Below are positions 42,989 through 56,700 of a stretch of 64,000 bases of DNA, piece by piece. Origin of the DNA: Galdieria partita (lineage: Eukaryota > Rhodophyta > Bangiophyceae > Galdieriales > Galdieriaceae); contig BQMJ01000025.1 of assembly GCA_025991245.1 (NCBI GenBank), positions 62,001 through 126,000 on the forward strand, read 5' to 3'. Made by a program: the position numbers and the translations under genes. The notes beneath the pieces were generated by a model, which searched no databases, was not told the origin of the DNA, and saw only the letters and a program-made list of their open reading frames with translations. The stretch's first letter is position 1, and every line of letters starts with the position of its first letter.

Positions 42989-44014
42989 ATGGTACTTGGT
43001 TTCTTGATTGCTGCAAGTTACTGTCGTTGTTCATATATTCCTGTTGGTAAAACGAAAAGATTGCCACCCAAAAAATCTTGTTTACTTCTAGTTCCCGTTA
43101 ATATATATTCCAGAACATCCAAGTTGCTAGGTATAAAAAAGGTTTGCAAGACAAAGTGTTTCCCTCCCATGAAGAGTTTCAGCAAGCAACCTTATGAAAT
43201 GTCTTTTTATAATTCAATATGGGTCAACTATAAGTGGTCTCTCATCGTCAACTCTTCCATATTTACTGTTTTGCTGCTTTCCAATCAACGTATCTTGACA
43301 CGTAGTGGTCTTCTTCACGCTTATCTTCTAGGACTGTTGCTTTGGTGTTGTTTAGGTTTTGGGGGTTGGTCAACTTGTGCCTTGTTTCTTATTCTGGGGT
43401 CGTTATGTACAAGAATAGGCCGCCATATCAAAGAAGAAAAGGGAATTGCTGAAAAGCGTGGTGGAGCTAGAGGACCGGAGAATGTTTGGGGTGCGGCAGG
43501 TTCAAGTGCCGTTTGTGCCCTGTTGTACGGTATTTTGACTTTTTGCGGAGTAGCCAAACTATCATTGTTACAATTAGCCTTTGTAGCTTCACTCAGCAGT
43601 AAAATGGCGGATACGGCTTCCAGTGAAATAGGAAAAGCCTATGGCAAGCGCACATTTTTGGTGAGCAATTGGAAACCAGTAGCAGCAGGAACAGATGGAG
43701 CAATAAGTCTGGAAGGTTCTCTTGCGGGGATTCTTGGAGCTTTGATACTGTCTTGTTGGGCCTGGATAGTCGGTTGTATAAGTTTTCAAGGAATATTCGT
43801 AACTACTATTGCTTCTCTCATCGCTAATTACGCAGAAAGTGTTATAGGCGCCAACTTTCAATCAAAGGTATGAAATATATATTGATAGATAAGACGCACA
43901 TTGAAAAAGTTGACTCAGTGGCAAATTTCGAATGAATGCGTAAATGCTGTGATGACATTCACAAGCGCTTTGGTCGCATTTGGTTTGGGTGTTGGTTTAG
44001 GTGTCAATCGATGA
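42989..44014 (+). CDS. VTE6: DUF92/TMEM19-family membrane protein, VTE6-like phytyl-phosphate kinase
   Basis: Exons 42989-43867 and 43910-44014 give 327 residues. A transit-peptide-like N-terminus precedes six to seven membrane helices. Family markers are KRGGARGPENVWGAAGSSAV, ASLSSKMADTASSEIGKAYG and KPVAAGTDGAISLEGSLAG. In Arabidopsis the DUF92 protein VTE6 phosphorylates phytyl phosphate to phytyl diphosphate, recycling chlorophyll-derived phytol into tocopherol in the plastid envelope. The same role here is inferred from that family. A 42-nt intron is the shortest I accept in the window; it joins the last membrane helix (VNAVMTFTSALVAFGLGVGL). Confidence 0.82.
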
Positions 44015-44099
44015 TGTCCAAACCACTTTTCATTCCTTTATACGAATAAGAATAGATATTTCCATAGAGATACATTGAATATCGGCTAATATTCTCTTC

Positions 44100-45326
44100 A
44101 TGAACTTTAAAGCAAATCTTTCAGTGACTACCTTCAACTTGTTGGCACCCTGTTACCGTAAGATTGACGTGACACAAGGTTCAGCACAATATTCAAATAA
44201 GAGACAGCCTCCTGAGAGAACTATCTGTGGAGCTGAAAAGTTGAACTGTAAAGATGGAGAGTGCCTTGCCGCTACGTCTCCCAAAGTCACAAAGTTAACG
44301 TCCACAAACGACGCTAACCAGAGTGACCATTCTCTGGTTTCGCTTAATACCTGGAAGAAATGGTCCCAATTTTTCTATGAAAGTATACAGAAATGCAAAG
44401 CAAGCACAGGTTGCAAGATACTGGAGTCTCAAGTAAAGGAAAGCTGGAAAGCGAGGGCACAAAAACTTGTCACCTTTCTCAAGGAGCAACTGGGAACGGA
44501 TGTCATTTGCTTGCAAGAATACTGGTGCAAGCAGCCAGAGTGGTGCAGTATTTTTGAGGATCATTTCTTGAATGAATATGAATTTTATACAGCCAAAAGG
44601 TCTGGGGAGAAGGCAGACGGTCTGGTTACCTTGGTGAGAAGAAATTGTGACTGGAAGGTTGTAGATACTGAAAAATATTACTTCCGTGACTGTGGGGAAC
44701 GTCTGTTACTAGCAACGGTTCTTCGTTTGAACACTATTGAGGATAATGGGCAACAACTGAAGGAAGACCCTTTTGACTGTTTAGTTATCAACACTCATCT
44801 TTCCTTTCCGCATGGAAGTTGGGGTAAAAGTTTACGTTTAACTGAAGTGAAGAAACTGTTGGAATTTATTGACTCGTATTTGGAACTTCATCCAGGACAA
44901 GTGAAAGCAGTTGTTGTGTTGGGAGACTTCAATTCTTCTTTGGAGGACCCAGTTTGTCAACAGGTTATCGGTCGTGGCTTTGCAAATAGCTATTACTTGA
45001 CTCATGGCAATGAAAACGTCGTTACACATTGCAATCATAAAGGTCAGAGTTTAGCGGTAGATAAAGTTTACTTCAAGTTGGTGACTTATTCTGAAAATGT
45101 TCCAGAATACCTGTCAAATAAGAAGTGCTCTGAAAATGGTTCATCAGAAATGCCATACCTTAGTTCATCATTGGCTGAAGGTTCCAAAGTTCGTATGGTT
45201 CCTATCGAAGCAACTGTTTTTCCCCCAAGTTTAGGAGTCGAACAATGGCCAACTGTTTCTGAATACAACTTATCGGATCACAGACCACTTAAAGTCATGT
45301 TTGAAATTCAATTTCAAGATATCTAA
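44100..45326 (+). CDS. Endonuclease/exonuclease/phosphatase-fold hydrolase
   Basis: A single exon of 408 residues from the ATG at 44100. The EEP-fold catalytic motifs appear in order: VTTFNLLAPCYRK (metal/substrate Asn), DVICLQEYW (catalytic Glu), VINTHLSFP (His), VVVLGDFNSS (Asp/Asn) and LSDHRPLKV near the C-terminus (Asp-His pair). The fold covers CCR4-type deadenylases, sphingomyelinases, inositol phosphatases and DNA-repair nucleases. No LRR or targeting domain is present to narrow the substrate. A ~90-residue Lys/Ser-rich insertion lies between the first two motifs. Its stop lies 10 bp from that of the convergent FANCL gene. Confidence 0.8.
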   Translation: MNFKANLSVTTFNLLAPCYRKIDVTQGSAQYSNKRQPPERTICGAEKLNCKDGECLAATSPKVTKLTSTNDANQSDHSLVSLNTWKKWSQFFYESIQKCKASTGCKILESQVKESWKARAQKLVTFLKEQLGTDVICLQEYWCKQPEWCSIFEDHFLNEYEFYTAKRSGEKADGLVTLVRRNCDWKVVDTEKYYFRDCGERLLLATVLRLNTIEDNGQQLKEDPFDCLVINTHLSFPHGSWGKSLRLTEVKKLLEFIDSYLELHPGQVKAVVVLGDFNSSLEDPVCQQVIGRGFANSYYLTHGNENVVTHCNHKGQSLAVDKVYFKLVTYSENVPEYLSNKKCSENGSSEMPYLSSSLAEGSKVRMVPIEATVFPPSLGVEQWPTVSEYNLSDHRPLKVMFEIQFQDI

Positions 45327-45336
45327 AATGGACAAG

Positions 45337-46545
45337 TTACATTTCAGGTTTCCTAACTCGGATAGGGTGCATGCAATAGGGACATTCGCCAAAGTAGACA
45401 TCAAAACTTTGGTGAGCATCCGGGAGGGAACGTAACCATTCATAGAGACACATCGTGTGATAATATTTTCCACAACTCTCCATTTCACAGGGAATGTCGG
45501 GTGCTCCAATGCCACTTAACCAGCCAGAATAACAAATTCCGCATTCCAGTTGACCATTTTCTTTCTCTTCCTTCGTCTTGGGTTTAGATGGAAATGTAAT
45601 ATTCATGAGTTTCTCGAAATTTTGCCGTGGATAAAACTGACTGTTCCATTTTTCTAAATTTTCCCCTAATCGAGTTCTTAATATGGCTGTATTCTTTTCT
45701 GGTCCTAAAAAACGAAGGTTAGGAATACCACGTGGACAGCGAGGGGAGATCTCTATCCACAATGAACATCGACTATCTAGTGCTATCCTTCTGTACAAAT
45801 GCTTTCGCAAACTTTCCATAGGTTCAAGAATCCACGTGTTGTTGTCCCAATCATCCATAACATCAAACAATTCTTGTTGTTCGTGTATAAACTGCAAGCA
45901 CTGTCTATATATATTCGCCAAGTTGTCATTTTCTGGCTGACTACCTTTCAACCACGGAAAAGAAAAGCTAATAGGTGCCTCTATATAACATAGTGGAGCC
46001 TGGGATGGATAATCATCAGTCAGTACACAACGCAAAAAGTGCTTCCGTTCCTTGGCATCGACCAACTCAAAAGTTATCTCGTTCAAATCCTCACCAATGG
46101 AAAAAACACAATCCCATCCAACTTGACACAGTTCATCGAAAAGACGTCGATATAAGTCGGAACCACGTAACTTTCTCCAAGTATCATTCACCGAAGACAC
46201 TGCAGTGGCCCGGGATATCAGTAAACGCAAGTTCAACAAATATTCGTAAGCGCTCTCACACGTTTCAGAAAGTCGATCTAAGATGGAAGAAAAAGGCTAG
46301 TTGGTAGTAAGTAAAAAGAGTTCAAACCACAATAGTCAAAATACCTCCAACACTTGTCGAAGCTGGTTGTCCACAAACAACTTCAACTTGCGGTGACTCG
46401 TTCTTGCCACTTCAACTCTTACAAAGTAGTCTATTTCGAAAACAGAAATGATACCTTGAAACACTTCTGATTCACTTGTATGTACAAGGAGACTAGGGAA
46501 TTCCTTTGGTAAACAAGTATCCAGAAAAGTGGTCGACTTCTGCAT
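45337..46545 (-). CDS. FANCL: FANCL, Fanconi anaemia E3 ubiquitin ligase
   Basis: Exons on the minus strand, 46545-46345 and 46254-45337, give 372 residues (human 375). All three parts are present. The N-terminal ELF domain reads EFPSLLVHTSESEVFQGIIS. The double-RWD (URD) domain includes WDVMDD-like FDVMDDWDNNTWILEPMESL and RCPRGIPNLRFLGPEKN. The C-terminal RING reads ECGICYSGW...CGKYYHTMCLYEWLRS...FGECPYCMHPI. FANCL ubiquitinates FANCD2/FANCI in interstrand crosslink repair. The 90-nt intron is long for this window; the nearer CTTAG acceptor gives a frameshift, while GTGAG at 46255 keeps the conserved sequence open. Confidence 0.9.
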
Positions 46546-46566
46546 TAAATTGAAGAGTTGTCTTTA

Positions 46567-47892
46567 TTAAGAATGTGTGGAATAAGACGATTCCGTTTTC
46601 TCCAATTCATAAGATAAAGACATGGAAATAGAATTCCTCTTTGTGGGTAACCAAAAGGAAAAAAGTCTTCGAATTGCGGTTAAGAGCCTACTCATCATAA
46701 CAGTCTTTTTACTCTGTTCTTCCTGAGACTTCGAGGAGTCTGAATGAAGTTTGACCCTCTTTTCTAGTTCACTTATTTGTTGTTGCATGATAGACAATTG
46801 TTCATTACGCCAATCTACCACTCTTTTTAGTTTTGCCAAGTCTTTCCACTCTACAAACAATTTGAATACAACAAAAACAAATAGAGTCGGGTAGATACCT
46901 GAAGTTTCGTTGGTTTCCGAGTAAGAATCTACACTTAGTGTTTCTACACTTGGTTCGACACTGGAAACATGCGTTTTCTCTTCTTCCTGGGCAGTATAGC
47001 CACTTGACTTTTCAAATTCACACAGAAAGTTATGAAACTCGCAGAGAAACTGCTGCTTTTCCTTCATTGACTGCTCCAATTTCAAATTCTTCCCTTTAAG
47101 ATCCTCTTTTACTTGTTCTAGTTTTAAGATTTTGTCCTCCTTTTCTGCACAATCTAATTGTAGTTGATCCACTTTGAGTCTCTTTTCTCGGAGCTCCGCA
47201 CTTATTTGTTGAAGCGCTTCGTCACGAACCTCAAATGCCATTTGATACTGTTGAATCTTTTGTTTCAGCTTTTCGTTTTCATTAGAGATAGAACCCAGCT
47301 GACTATTGAGCTGTTCTATTGACATTTCAAGTTGCTTTTTGACATCCTTCAGCTGACGAACTTGCTTTAAAATGTCGCTTTTCTCTTCTTGTAAAGTAGA
47401 GTTTTCTTCCAACTGCTCTTCAAATAAATTGGAAATATTATCAAAGTCTTCACGAGCCTTTTCAAGTTCCTTTAAATGGATTTCTACTTGAAGTTGTATC
47501 TGTTCTAATTCCTCTTCGACAAGCCTTTTTTTCCTTTCTGTCTCTTTCAACTTTTCAGACAGTTCTTCATTTTGTTCTTGGAACGTGTTTTGTGTGAATT
47601 TTCTTTCCCACTCTTCTTTCTCAAGCTCTAATGTCCGTACTTCTATGTTGCAGAGAGTTAGCATACCAAACTCAGAGTACTCTAGCTTACTTGATTCAGT
47701 CTCTTTTATTCTTTCCAATAGGATTGCATTCAAACGTTTAAGATTTGGAAATTTTTCTTGTTCTACTTTAAGCAACGAAGCAGCATCCTCTACAGTCGTG
47801 TTTTCGAGACAAGGAGTTTCTATTATTTGACCTTCGGACTTCTTGTGCGTTGCTTCGTTTTCCCAGCTGCAGAAATGGTTCAAGCACTCCAT
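46567..47892 (-). CDS. Long coiled-coil protein, unknown function
   Basis: Frame from the ATG at 47892 to 46567. A GTATCT..TGTAG segment at 46851-46898 (48 nt) is stop-free and in frame but reads as a hydrophobic FVFVVFKLFV block out of character with the protein, so it is probably an intron. Spliced length is 425 residues. From residue ~60 to ~300 there is a nearly unbroken heptad pattern rich in Glu, Lys, Leu and Gln (LKETERKKRLVEEELEQIQL). A second short coil follows the junction (WRNEQLSIMQQQISELEKRV), then a basic tail. This is the make-up of golgins, centrosomal or tethering proteins; no specific family can be named. Confidence 0.7.
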   Translation of the reverse strand: MECLNHFCSWENEATHKKSEGQIIETPCLENTTVEDAASLLKVEQEKFPNLKRLNAILLERIKETESSKLEYSEFGMLTLCNIEVRTLELEKEEWERKFTQNTFQEQNEELSEKLKETERKKRLVEEELEQIQLQVEIHLKELEKAREDFDNISNLFEEQLEENSTLQEEKSDILKQVRQLKDVKKQLEMSIEQLNSQLGSISNENEKLKQKIQQYQMAFEVRDEALQQISAELREKRLKVDQLQLDCAEKEDKILKLEQVKEDLKGKNLKLEQSMKEKQQFLCEFHNFLCEFEKSSGYTAQEEEKTHVSSVEPSVETLSVDSYSETNETSGIYPTLFVFVVFKLFVEWKDLAKLKRVVDWRNEQLSIMQQQISELEKRVKLHSDSSKSQEEQSKKTVMMSRLLTAIRRLFSFWLPTKRNSISMSLSYELEKTESSYSTHS

Positions 47893-48053
47893 TTTTTGGC
47901 GCAAAGCTTCTTACCTCTCATTTTCTTTGTTGACTCGTGCACTTTCTTGTAAGGGTGATCGAACGTGGGTGGTTGCAGAAGGCATGAACGAGGAAAACAT
48001 TTCAAAATTTCAAATTTTACCCAAATGGCGCCTTTGGAAATTCTTTTTTTTCC

Positions 48054-50298
<2,245 letters not shown>

Positions 50299-50335
50299 AG
50301 ATTCGTTTCTTTATTATAACACCTTGTCTGGTGCA

Positions 50336-51868
50336 TTATTTCTTCTTCGAACTGGTGGTAACATTGAATTTGAACAGGATAATATCTCCATCTTCAACTA
50401 TATAATTCTTTCCTTGTTGACGATATCTACAAGATTCAGCAATGGGCTGGACTATACATTTATGATATTCATAAACTTACTTTCCTGCAGCTTTTAAAGC
50501 ACTTTCAGAACCGTACTCTTTCAATTCGTCGTATTTCATTACTTCAGCACATATAAAACCCTTTTAGCAAGCATTTGAATTTCCACACAAACACACACAG
50601 AGGAAGTACTTGTCTATACCTTTTCAAAGTCCGAGTGAATCGTTCCCGCAGCTTGTGGTGCAAGAGTACCCCTTCGAATAGTCCAACATTTTACTTCATC
50701 TTCTCCTGCCGTAAAAAAGTATATCAAATGAAGCGCTTGATAACCTGCTTTGATAATTTTCGGTAAAGCACTCGTTGTCTAACATTCCCATAAACAGAAA
50801 TACACCAATAAATACATAAAAATCATAAGGACCATCGTTACCTTATTTTCCTCTAAATATTGTTGTGCGAGTTCGGGACTTTGACTCTCTAAATCTAACA
50901 ACTTGGACTCCAAATCTGCAGAAAAAGGTATAATCATTTCTCCAGTTCTGGAGTCAACCCATTCCTTAATCTTTGGCAACCATTTGTTTTTCTTTCTAAT
51001 ATAATCTTTTTCAGAAAGGTTGACAAGATAAACTTGCGGCTTTGCAGTCAGGAAAAGATGTCTATTCAATATTTCGATCTCACTGTTGGACCATTCGCCC
51101 GATCGAATAGGCTTCCTCGAATCCTCCAAAAAGCTCTTGACTTTCTTCAAAGTTTCCAATTCCAGTCTTTGCTCCTTTGAAGCATTATGTCCCGCTCTGT
51201 TAATCTTGGTTTCTTGTTCTTGTATTTCGCGTTGCAAACGATCCAAATCCTATTGGAACGAAAAACGTTAAAAAAATTCACAACTTTAGCTATCCATACT
51301 TTCAAAATCAGTTCTTCTGATATGATGTCGAGGTCTCTAACAGGATCTACGTTACCTTCGACGTGAACGACGTCTTCTTTTTCAAAAGCACGACAAACGT
51401 GGAAAAGCCCATCAACTGCCTACAAAAAAAATACACAACTATTCAACTAGGCCCATAACACTATCTATGTTCTTACCATAATATGGCTTAGGAAAGCATT
51501 GCCTAAACCTTGACCTTCGTGAGCACCCTTCACCAATCCTGCTATATCCCATATATCGAGAAAACCAGGCACTTTACTCGACGGTTTGTAAACTTCACAC
51601 AACCAATCAAATCGTTCATCCGGTACAGGTATTCTTGCTTCGTTGGGATCTATTGTGCAAAAGGGGTAATTTTCTGCTGACACCTAACAGCAACGTGAAT
51701 AGATGAGGCGCGATATTAGAAACTATAGCATACGCTCAGCTTTGTCAAAGTATTGAAGAAAGTTGATTTTCCCACATTAGGAAGTCCAAGTATTCCCATC
51801 TTCAAGTTGTGAGAAAATCTTCCTAAAACGGCCTTTTGTGGTTCTTCTTCTTTCTTCTTTGGCGCCAT
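50336..51868 (-). CDS. OLA1: Obg-like ATPase 1 (YchF family)
   Basis: Exons on the minus strand, 51868-51734, 51683-51477, 51419-51300, 51249-50842, 50778-50620, 50560-50481 and 50426-50336, give 399 residues (human 396). The P-loop reads [17 protein letters not shown]. The NKxD position is replaced by the YchF-type [10 protein letters not shown], which explains ATP preference in the family. A coiled-coil arm ([19 protein letters not shown]) and the C-terminal TGS domain ([40 protein letters not shown]) complete it. OLA1/YchF is a cytosolic ribosome-associated ATPase linked to stress responses. The start [12 protein letters not shown] is typical. It is convergent with FIGL1, 37 bp apart. Confidence 0.95.
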
Positions 51869-52090
51869 GACAGTCACACACAGAAAGGCGACAACCACTC
51901 ACGCAACATTCGATACAACAACGATATGGCTACGATAAAGATGTGAATGGCACAATCCAAAATTTTCTTTCATTCTCACAACTTTCAACTATGTGATGTC
52001 TGTTCTTTTCATTTTACAAAGTGAGTACAGTTTGTGAATAGTTTTGAATTGGGTTGGTGGGGTTATTGTGAGAGCGCCATCGATAGTTTC

Positions 52091-53717
52091 ATGTGGTTAT
52101 TATTCATCAACCAAACATATTCTCCCTTTCTTAGCAAAGGTGGTCTACACTCCAAGAATTATTGTCCCCTGTGTTTTAGACAATCTTCTTTTTTCCTTTT
52201 GCACCGAAAGAAGCGCCTAGTACAAGTATCCATGACGGCAACCAGTGACCAGTTAAAGGGCGCCAAGGAAGATGCTTTGAATCAAGCACAACTTCCACTT
52301 TTGTTGAGGTTTTACAGAATGTTGAATTGCGTGTGTCTCTTTTGCTAAACTTTCATAGAGCTGCTAAGGGTTTACCAGTTGAACGTCCTCCAGTTTGGAT
52401 GATGCGTCAAGCTGGGAGGTATATGAAGGCTTACCAGGAGTTGGCAAAGAAACACCCCTCTTTCCGAGAACGTTCGGTTAGTAAAAGGATAAACTTAATG
52501 GGATACTAATGGAGCCAATGAGTAGGAAAATCCAGAGCTTGCCATTGAGATATCGTTACAACCCTGGCGTGTTTTTCGTCCCGACGGAGTTATTCTATTT
52601 AGTGACATATTAACCCCACTTCCAGGGATGGGAGTTGCTTTTGATATACCAGACAAAGTAGTTGTTGTACTGAGTAGAAAATATCATATTTGTTAATTCA
52701 CAATATAGGGCCCAGTGATTGAACGTCCTTTGAGAACCAAAGAGGACATTGAAAGAGTTCATGAACTGCAACCTGAACGTTCAACTCCATTCGTTCGGTA
52801 TATATTTTAGAGATTTTCATAGTCATTTCTTAAGAGACTTTTGCAGTGAAACGCTAAAGGCGCTTAGAGAAGCGGTATCTGATGAAGCCACAGTATTGGG
52901 CTTTGTTGCTGCACCTTATACATTGGCTACTTATTGTGTGGAAGGTAAGTTTGAGAGAATAGTATCGGATACTTTTATTGACACAAAGTTTACATACTAT
53001 AGGTGGAAATTCCAAGTCGTATTCTGCGATAAAGAAAATGGCTTTTACAGAACCTGAATTGTTGCATCAACTTTTAGAAAAATTTTCTCATAATTTGGCA
53101 ATATACTGTTGCTATCAAGTAAGCACATTCATTGATAAAGATGCCTTATTCATAATGTATAGATTGAATCGGGAGCTCAAGCCATTCAAATATTTGATAG
53201 TTGGGCTGGACAGTTATCTCCCATTGATTACGAAATATTTGCACTTCCTTATCAGAAGCGGTGAGTAGTCCACGAACCAATTGAAAGCATATTTATTGTA
53301 TCTTTAGTGTATTGGAGCAAGTGAAAAGTCATTATCCTGATACTCCAATCATTCTCTTTATATCGCAAGGTTCTCATTATTTGGAAAGGATGGCATCCGT
53401 TGGTTTTGATGTTATATCTTTGGATTGGACTGTGGATATTGGAAAAGCACGAGAGAGAATGGTAATGTTTGATACTTATTTAAAATTTCCTTATATGACA
53501 ACCTCAATAGGGTTCTCATGTTAGTATTCAGGGCAATTTAGATCCCGCTATTTTGTTAGGGACACCCGAACTCATTGAAGAGCGTACTCGTGAAATCATT
53601 CAGAAAGCTGGACCTCGTGGCCATATTATGAATTTGGGACACGGAGTATTACCCAACACGCCAGAAGAGAATGTTACAAAATTCTTTGAGACAGTGCGGA
53701 AATTTCAATGGCATTAA
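52091..53717 (+). CDS. HEME: Uroporphyrinogen decarboxylase, plastid-targeted
   Basis: Nine exons give 409 residues: 52091-52308, 52359-52476, 52526-52657, 52709-52797, 52847-52944, 53003-53118, 53163-53260, 53308-53461 and 53511-53717. About 50 N-terminal residues ([15 protein letters not shown]) make a transit peptide. URO-D signatures are [19 protein letters not shown] and [16 protein letters not shown], with the catalytic Asp in [13 protein letters not shown]. The enzyme removes four acetate carboxyls from uroporphyrinogen III to form coproporphyrinogen III in haem and chlorophyll synthesis. The acceptor at 53510 recovers the conserved [15 protein letters not shown]; a later AG at 53531 would delete seven conserved residues. 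Confidence 0.95.
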
Positions 53718-53748
53718 ATTTCTTCTGTTGTTTGTTTATAGAGAGATA

Positions 53749-56700
53749 TTAGAGAGTAATCCTACTGTACTGATACCAAATATCATGAGGATGATCCATA
53801 TTCTCATCATTTTGATTTTCCGATGTGGATGGCGCTAATTGTCTGGTTTCCATCAGCAGCTGTTGCCAATGTAATCTGCACAAGATTGCGACATTCTGTG
53901 ATTCTTCTCCATCTCGGATATCCCATAACCAACGTGAATATTCCCATTGTAGAAAAGGCTCCTTTTTCAGTTTCTGTAACCACAAAGGACTCCATTCATT
54001 TCTCAAACCAGAAAATATATCCCATGGGCATTTCTTGAATATCTGCAAACAGCGCAACAAGATGCATCTTCCGGCAGCAAACGAAATCTGATTTTGTTCC
54101 CACTGACTTACAAACTCTTTCCATAGACTGATTCCTATCAACCACGCAAATGGAGACATTTCCATATTGCACTTTTCCATCATCGAAATATAAATATCCA
54201 TCAGACGATAACATCCATTTGGATATTTCTTACACAACATATCATTCATTCCTGAAATAATTCCCCAACACTTGTCCATGTCCACAACTATATACAACTC
54301 TACCAGACTGTGATTCATTCCAAAACTATTGGACTTACCCAATTGCGCTTCTCCACCATGCACAACTTTCGATAACATAATCAATCCCTGTTGACAAAAT
54401 AGTTGATTTTTCCTCTCTGCCACTGCATGTCCAAACACAAGTCTCCAACAATCTTCGAATATTTCAATACGACGAATCTTTTCAAAATCTTGCCAAGTTT
54501 CCACTCCTATGAAGACATCTATTCTACCTTTTTCAATAGGAGAGTTTCTACTTACTACTTAACAACGATAGGCACCATTCCCGATATTGAATGGGTAAAC
54601 TTTGTCTATCACTTGTTGTTCTTCTTTCTTCATCTTCGACATATTTACTCAATGCTCGAAAGAACTCAACACTCCATGCAATCCCCCAATCCAGACAAGT
54701 TTTCACGAGTGGCATATACAATACATGCGTCGGTTGACAGAATATTTCCCACAATTGAATACTCAAACGGATCCAAAAAGAATCCATTGGAAGCTAATCC
54801 ACGCTAGTCACACAAACCCACCTGAAAACATGAAACTCTCACCTCTGTTGTATTATTTTTCAATAGAGTTAAAAATACTGTCATGGATTGAGCTTCTGGA
54901 TAATATTTCCTATGACAAGGTGATGATAGAATATCCAACAAATATTCCAGACATGCACGAGACATGCACTGTATATGTTCATTCTTCACACTTAAACAAG
55001 CCATACAAAATTCTACCCAATGTTGGTTGGTCAACCATTGAATCCTATCCATCATTGTGGCAGTGTCTAAAGAAGGATCTCATCCATATCTCAAGGTCAA
55101 AAGGTTGGTCATACCTCTTTGAGCGACTTTCAATTCTTGAAAAATCAAGCTTAATAATAAACCGGGATCCAGCAACAGTCTATTATCTTTTTCTGATTGA
55201 ATAGAGTGTTGGCTGATTTCTTTCTCATGGGGTTGTTGTGGATAGTCATCCATCTGTTCCATCATATTATTTTGTATCAAATATTCAACAACCAAAGACT
55301 TGTCTGACAAGTTGTACAATATATTGTTGCACATCATTGTCTCGTTCCTCTTCCTTTTACATAATAAATATTCTATAGTTTGTAACACTCTTTGTGAGTC
55401 CAGTTGATGCAATATAGACAAACAAGACTGTTTGAGCCACGTCAAGTCGAGAGCATTGGATTCCTATGATGATAGCAAGTTTCATATGACACCTTTTTAC
55501 GGAACGACTTACCCCAATCCATCGATATCCAGAAATGATCAGCCAAATGACCATTATCGAATGTTCCACATGTCCTTTATTCATCCAATCTATGGAAGAC
55601 TCCATTGTTTGTGATTTGAATGGTTCCAGCAATAATGTCCAAAGCTGACTGTCGACACAAATATTTCCATGAAAAGATATACAGCAGTTTGAATCATCTC
55701 GCAACCACAACAACGATTCACTTTGATTTTCCATATTCCATTGATCCGATAGTATCAATGCCAATAGCCATTGGATAAAAGATAGCAAATAAAACTTGAG
55801 GTTTTCCCAATCAGTATTACATAAAACATGTATCGTCCACTGAATCCAATGGTTTATCCATTCATTGTATTGCACATCCAGTTTCTCCTTATTGTGCTGT
55901 TGCTGATGAAGATGATACCAAAGTAAGATATGTTTTCCTATGGTTATCAACCCACCAAGCTTTGTGCTATCCATCGATGAATGAGTCGGATGGTCGTTGC
56001 ATTGTCTGTTTTCGCTCGTCCAACTTTGCAAACAAGAGAGAATAGATTGCAGCCATTGCAAACATTGGTCACTGGATAGTTTTCCATGGGTTATTTGACG
56101 AATGATGATATCGTTGTGATAGCTAATAACCACTCGATGATCTTGTCTCCAACAATGTGGTAATGGGTCACCCATACAATTATAAAATAGTTTCCATAAA
56201 ATGTCGATATACTTGGCAACGAACATCGATGATGATGGGTCATCCAACAAACTAATCCTTCTCCGAGTATTCCAATCCAACAGACAAGTCATCATATCGA
56301 ACAAGCATTCTTTTTGTTCAGCTTGGCTATCTTCTGATAATGATACTAAAATATCCAAAGTATCGAATCCTAATAAGAAACATTTCATTTGGTGTTTCTT
56401 AAGCTTTCCTTCTTTGTTCCATAATGACTGTTTTCTAAATAAGTGTTTTACCCAACGCCATGCCATCCTTTTCCAATGGCTCATTCCTCAACAGAAAATG
56501 ATTATTCCTAAAGACTTTCCCAAAATACTTACTACGGATACAACTCTTAGAAGATGCAATACTTTGAACAGCCATTTGTATCCATTCCTTGGAAGAATCA
56601 TATTCTTCCAACCACACCATGTTCGATGTCTTTCTTTCATACCATAAAGAACGATACAACAAATTCAACAAAGTGGCTATCCACTTGTTCTTTACTTTCC

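Noticed and set aside
54602-55204. A 200-codon plus-strand open frame opposite the URB1-like gene
   Set aside because: It has no domain character, spans several introns of the minus-strand gene, and mirrors its codon bias. It is an antisense shadow.
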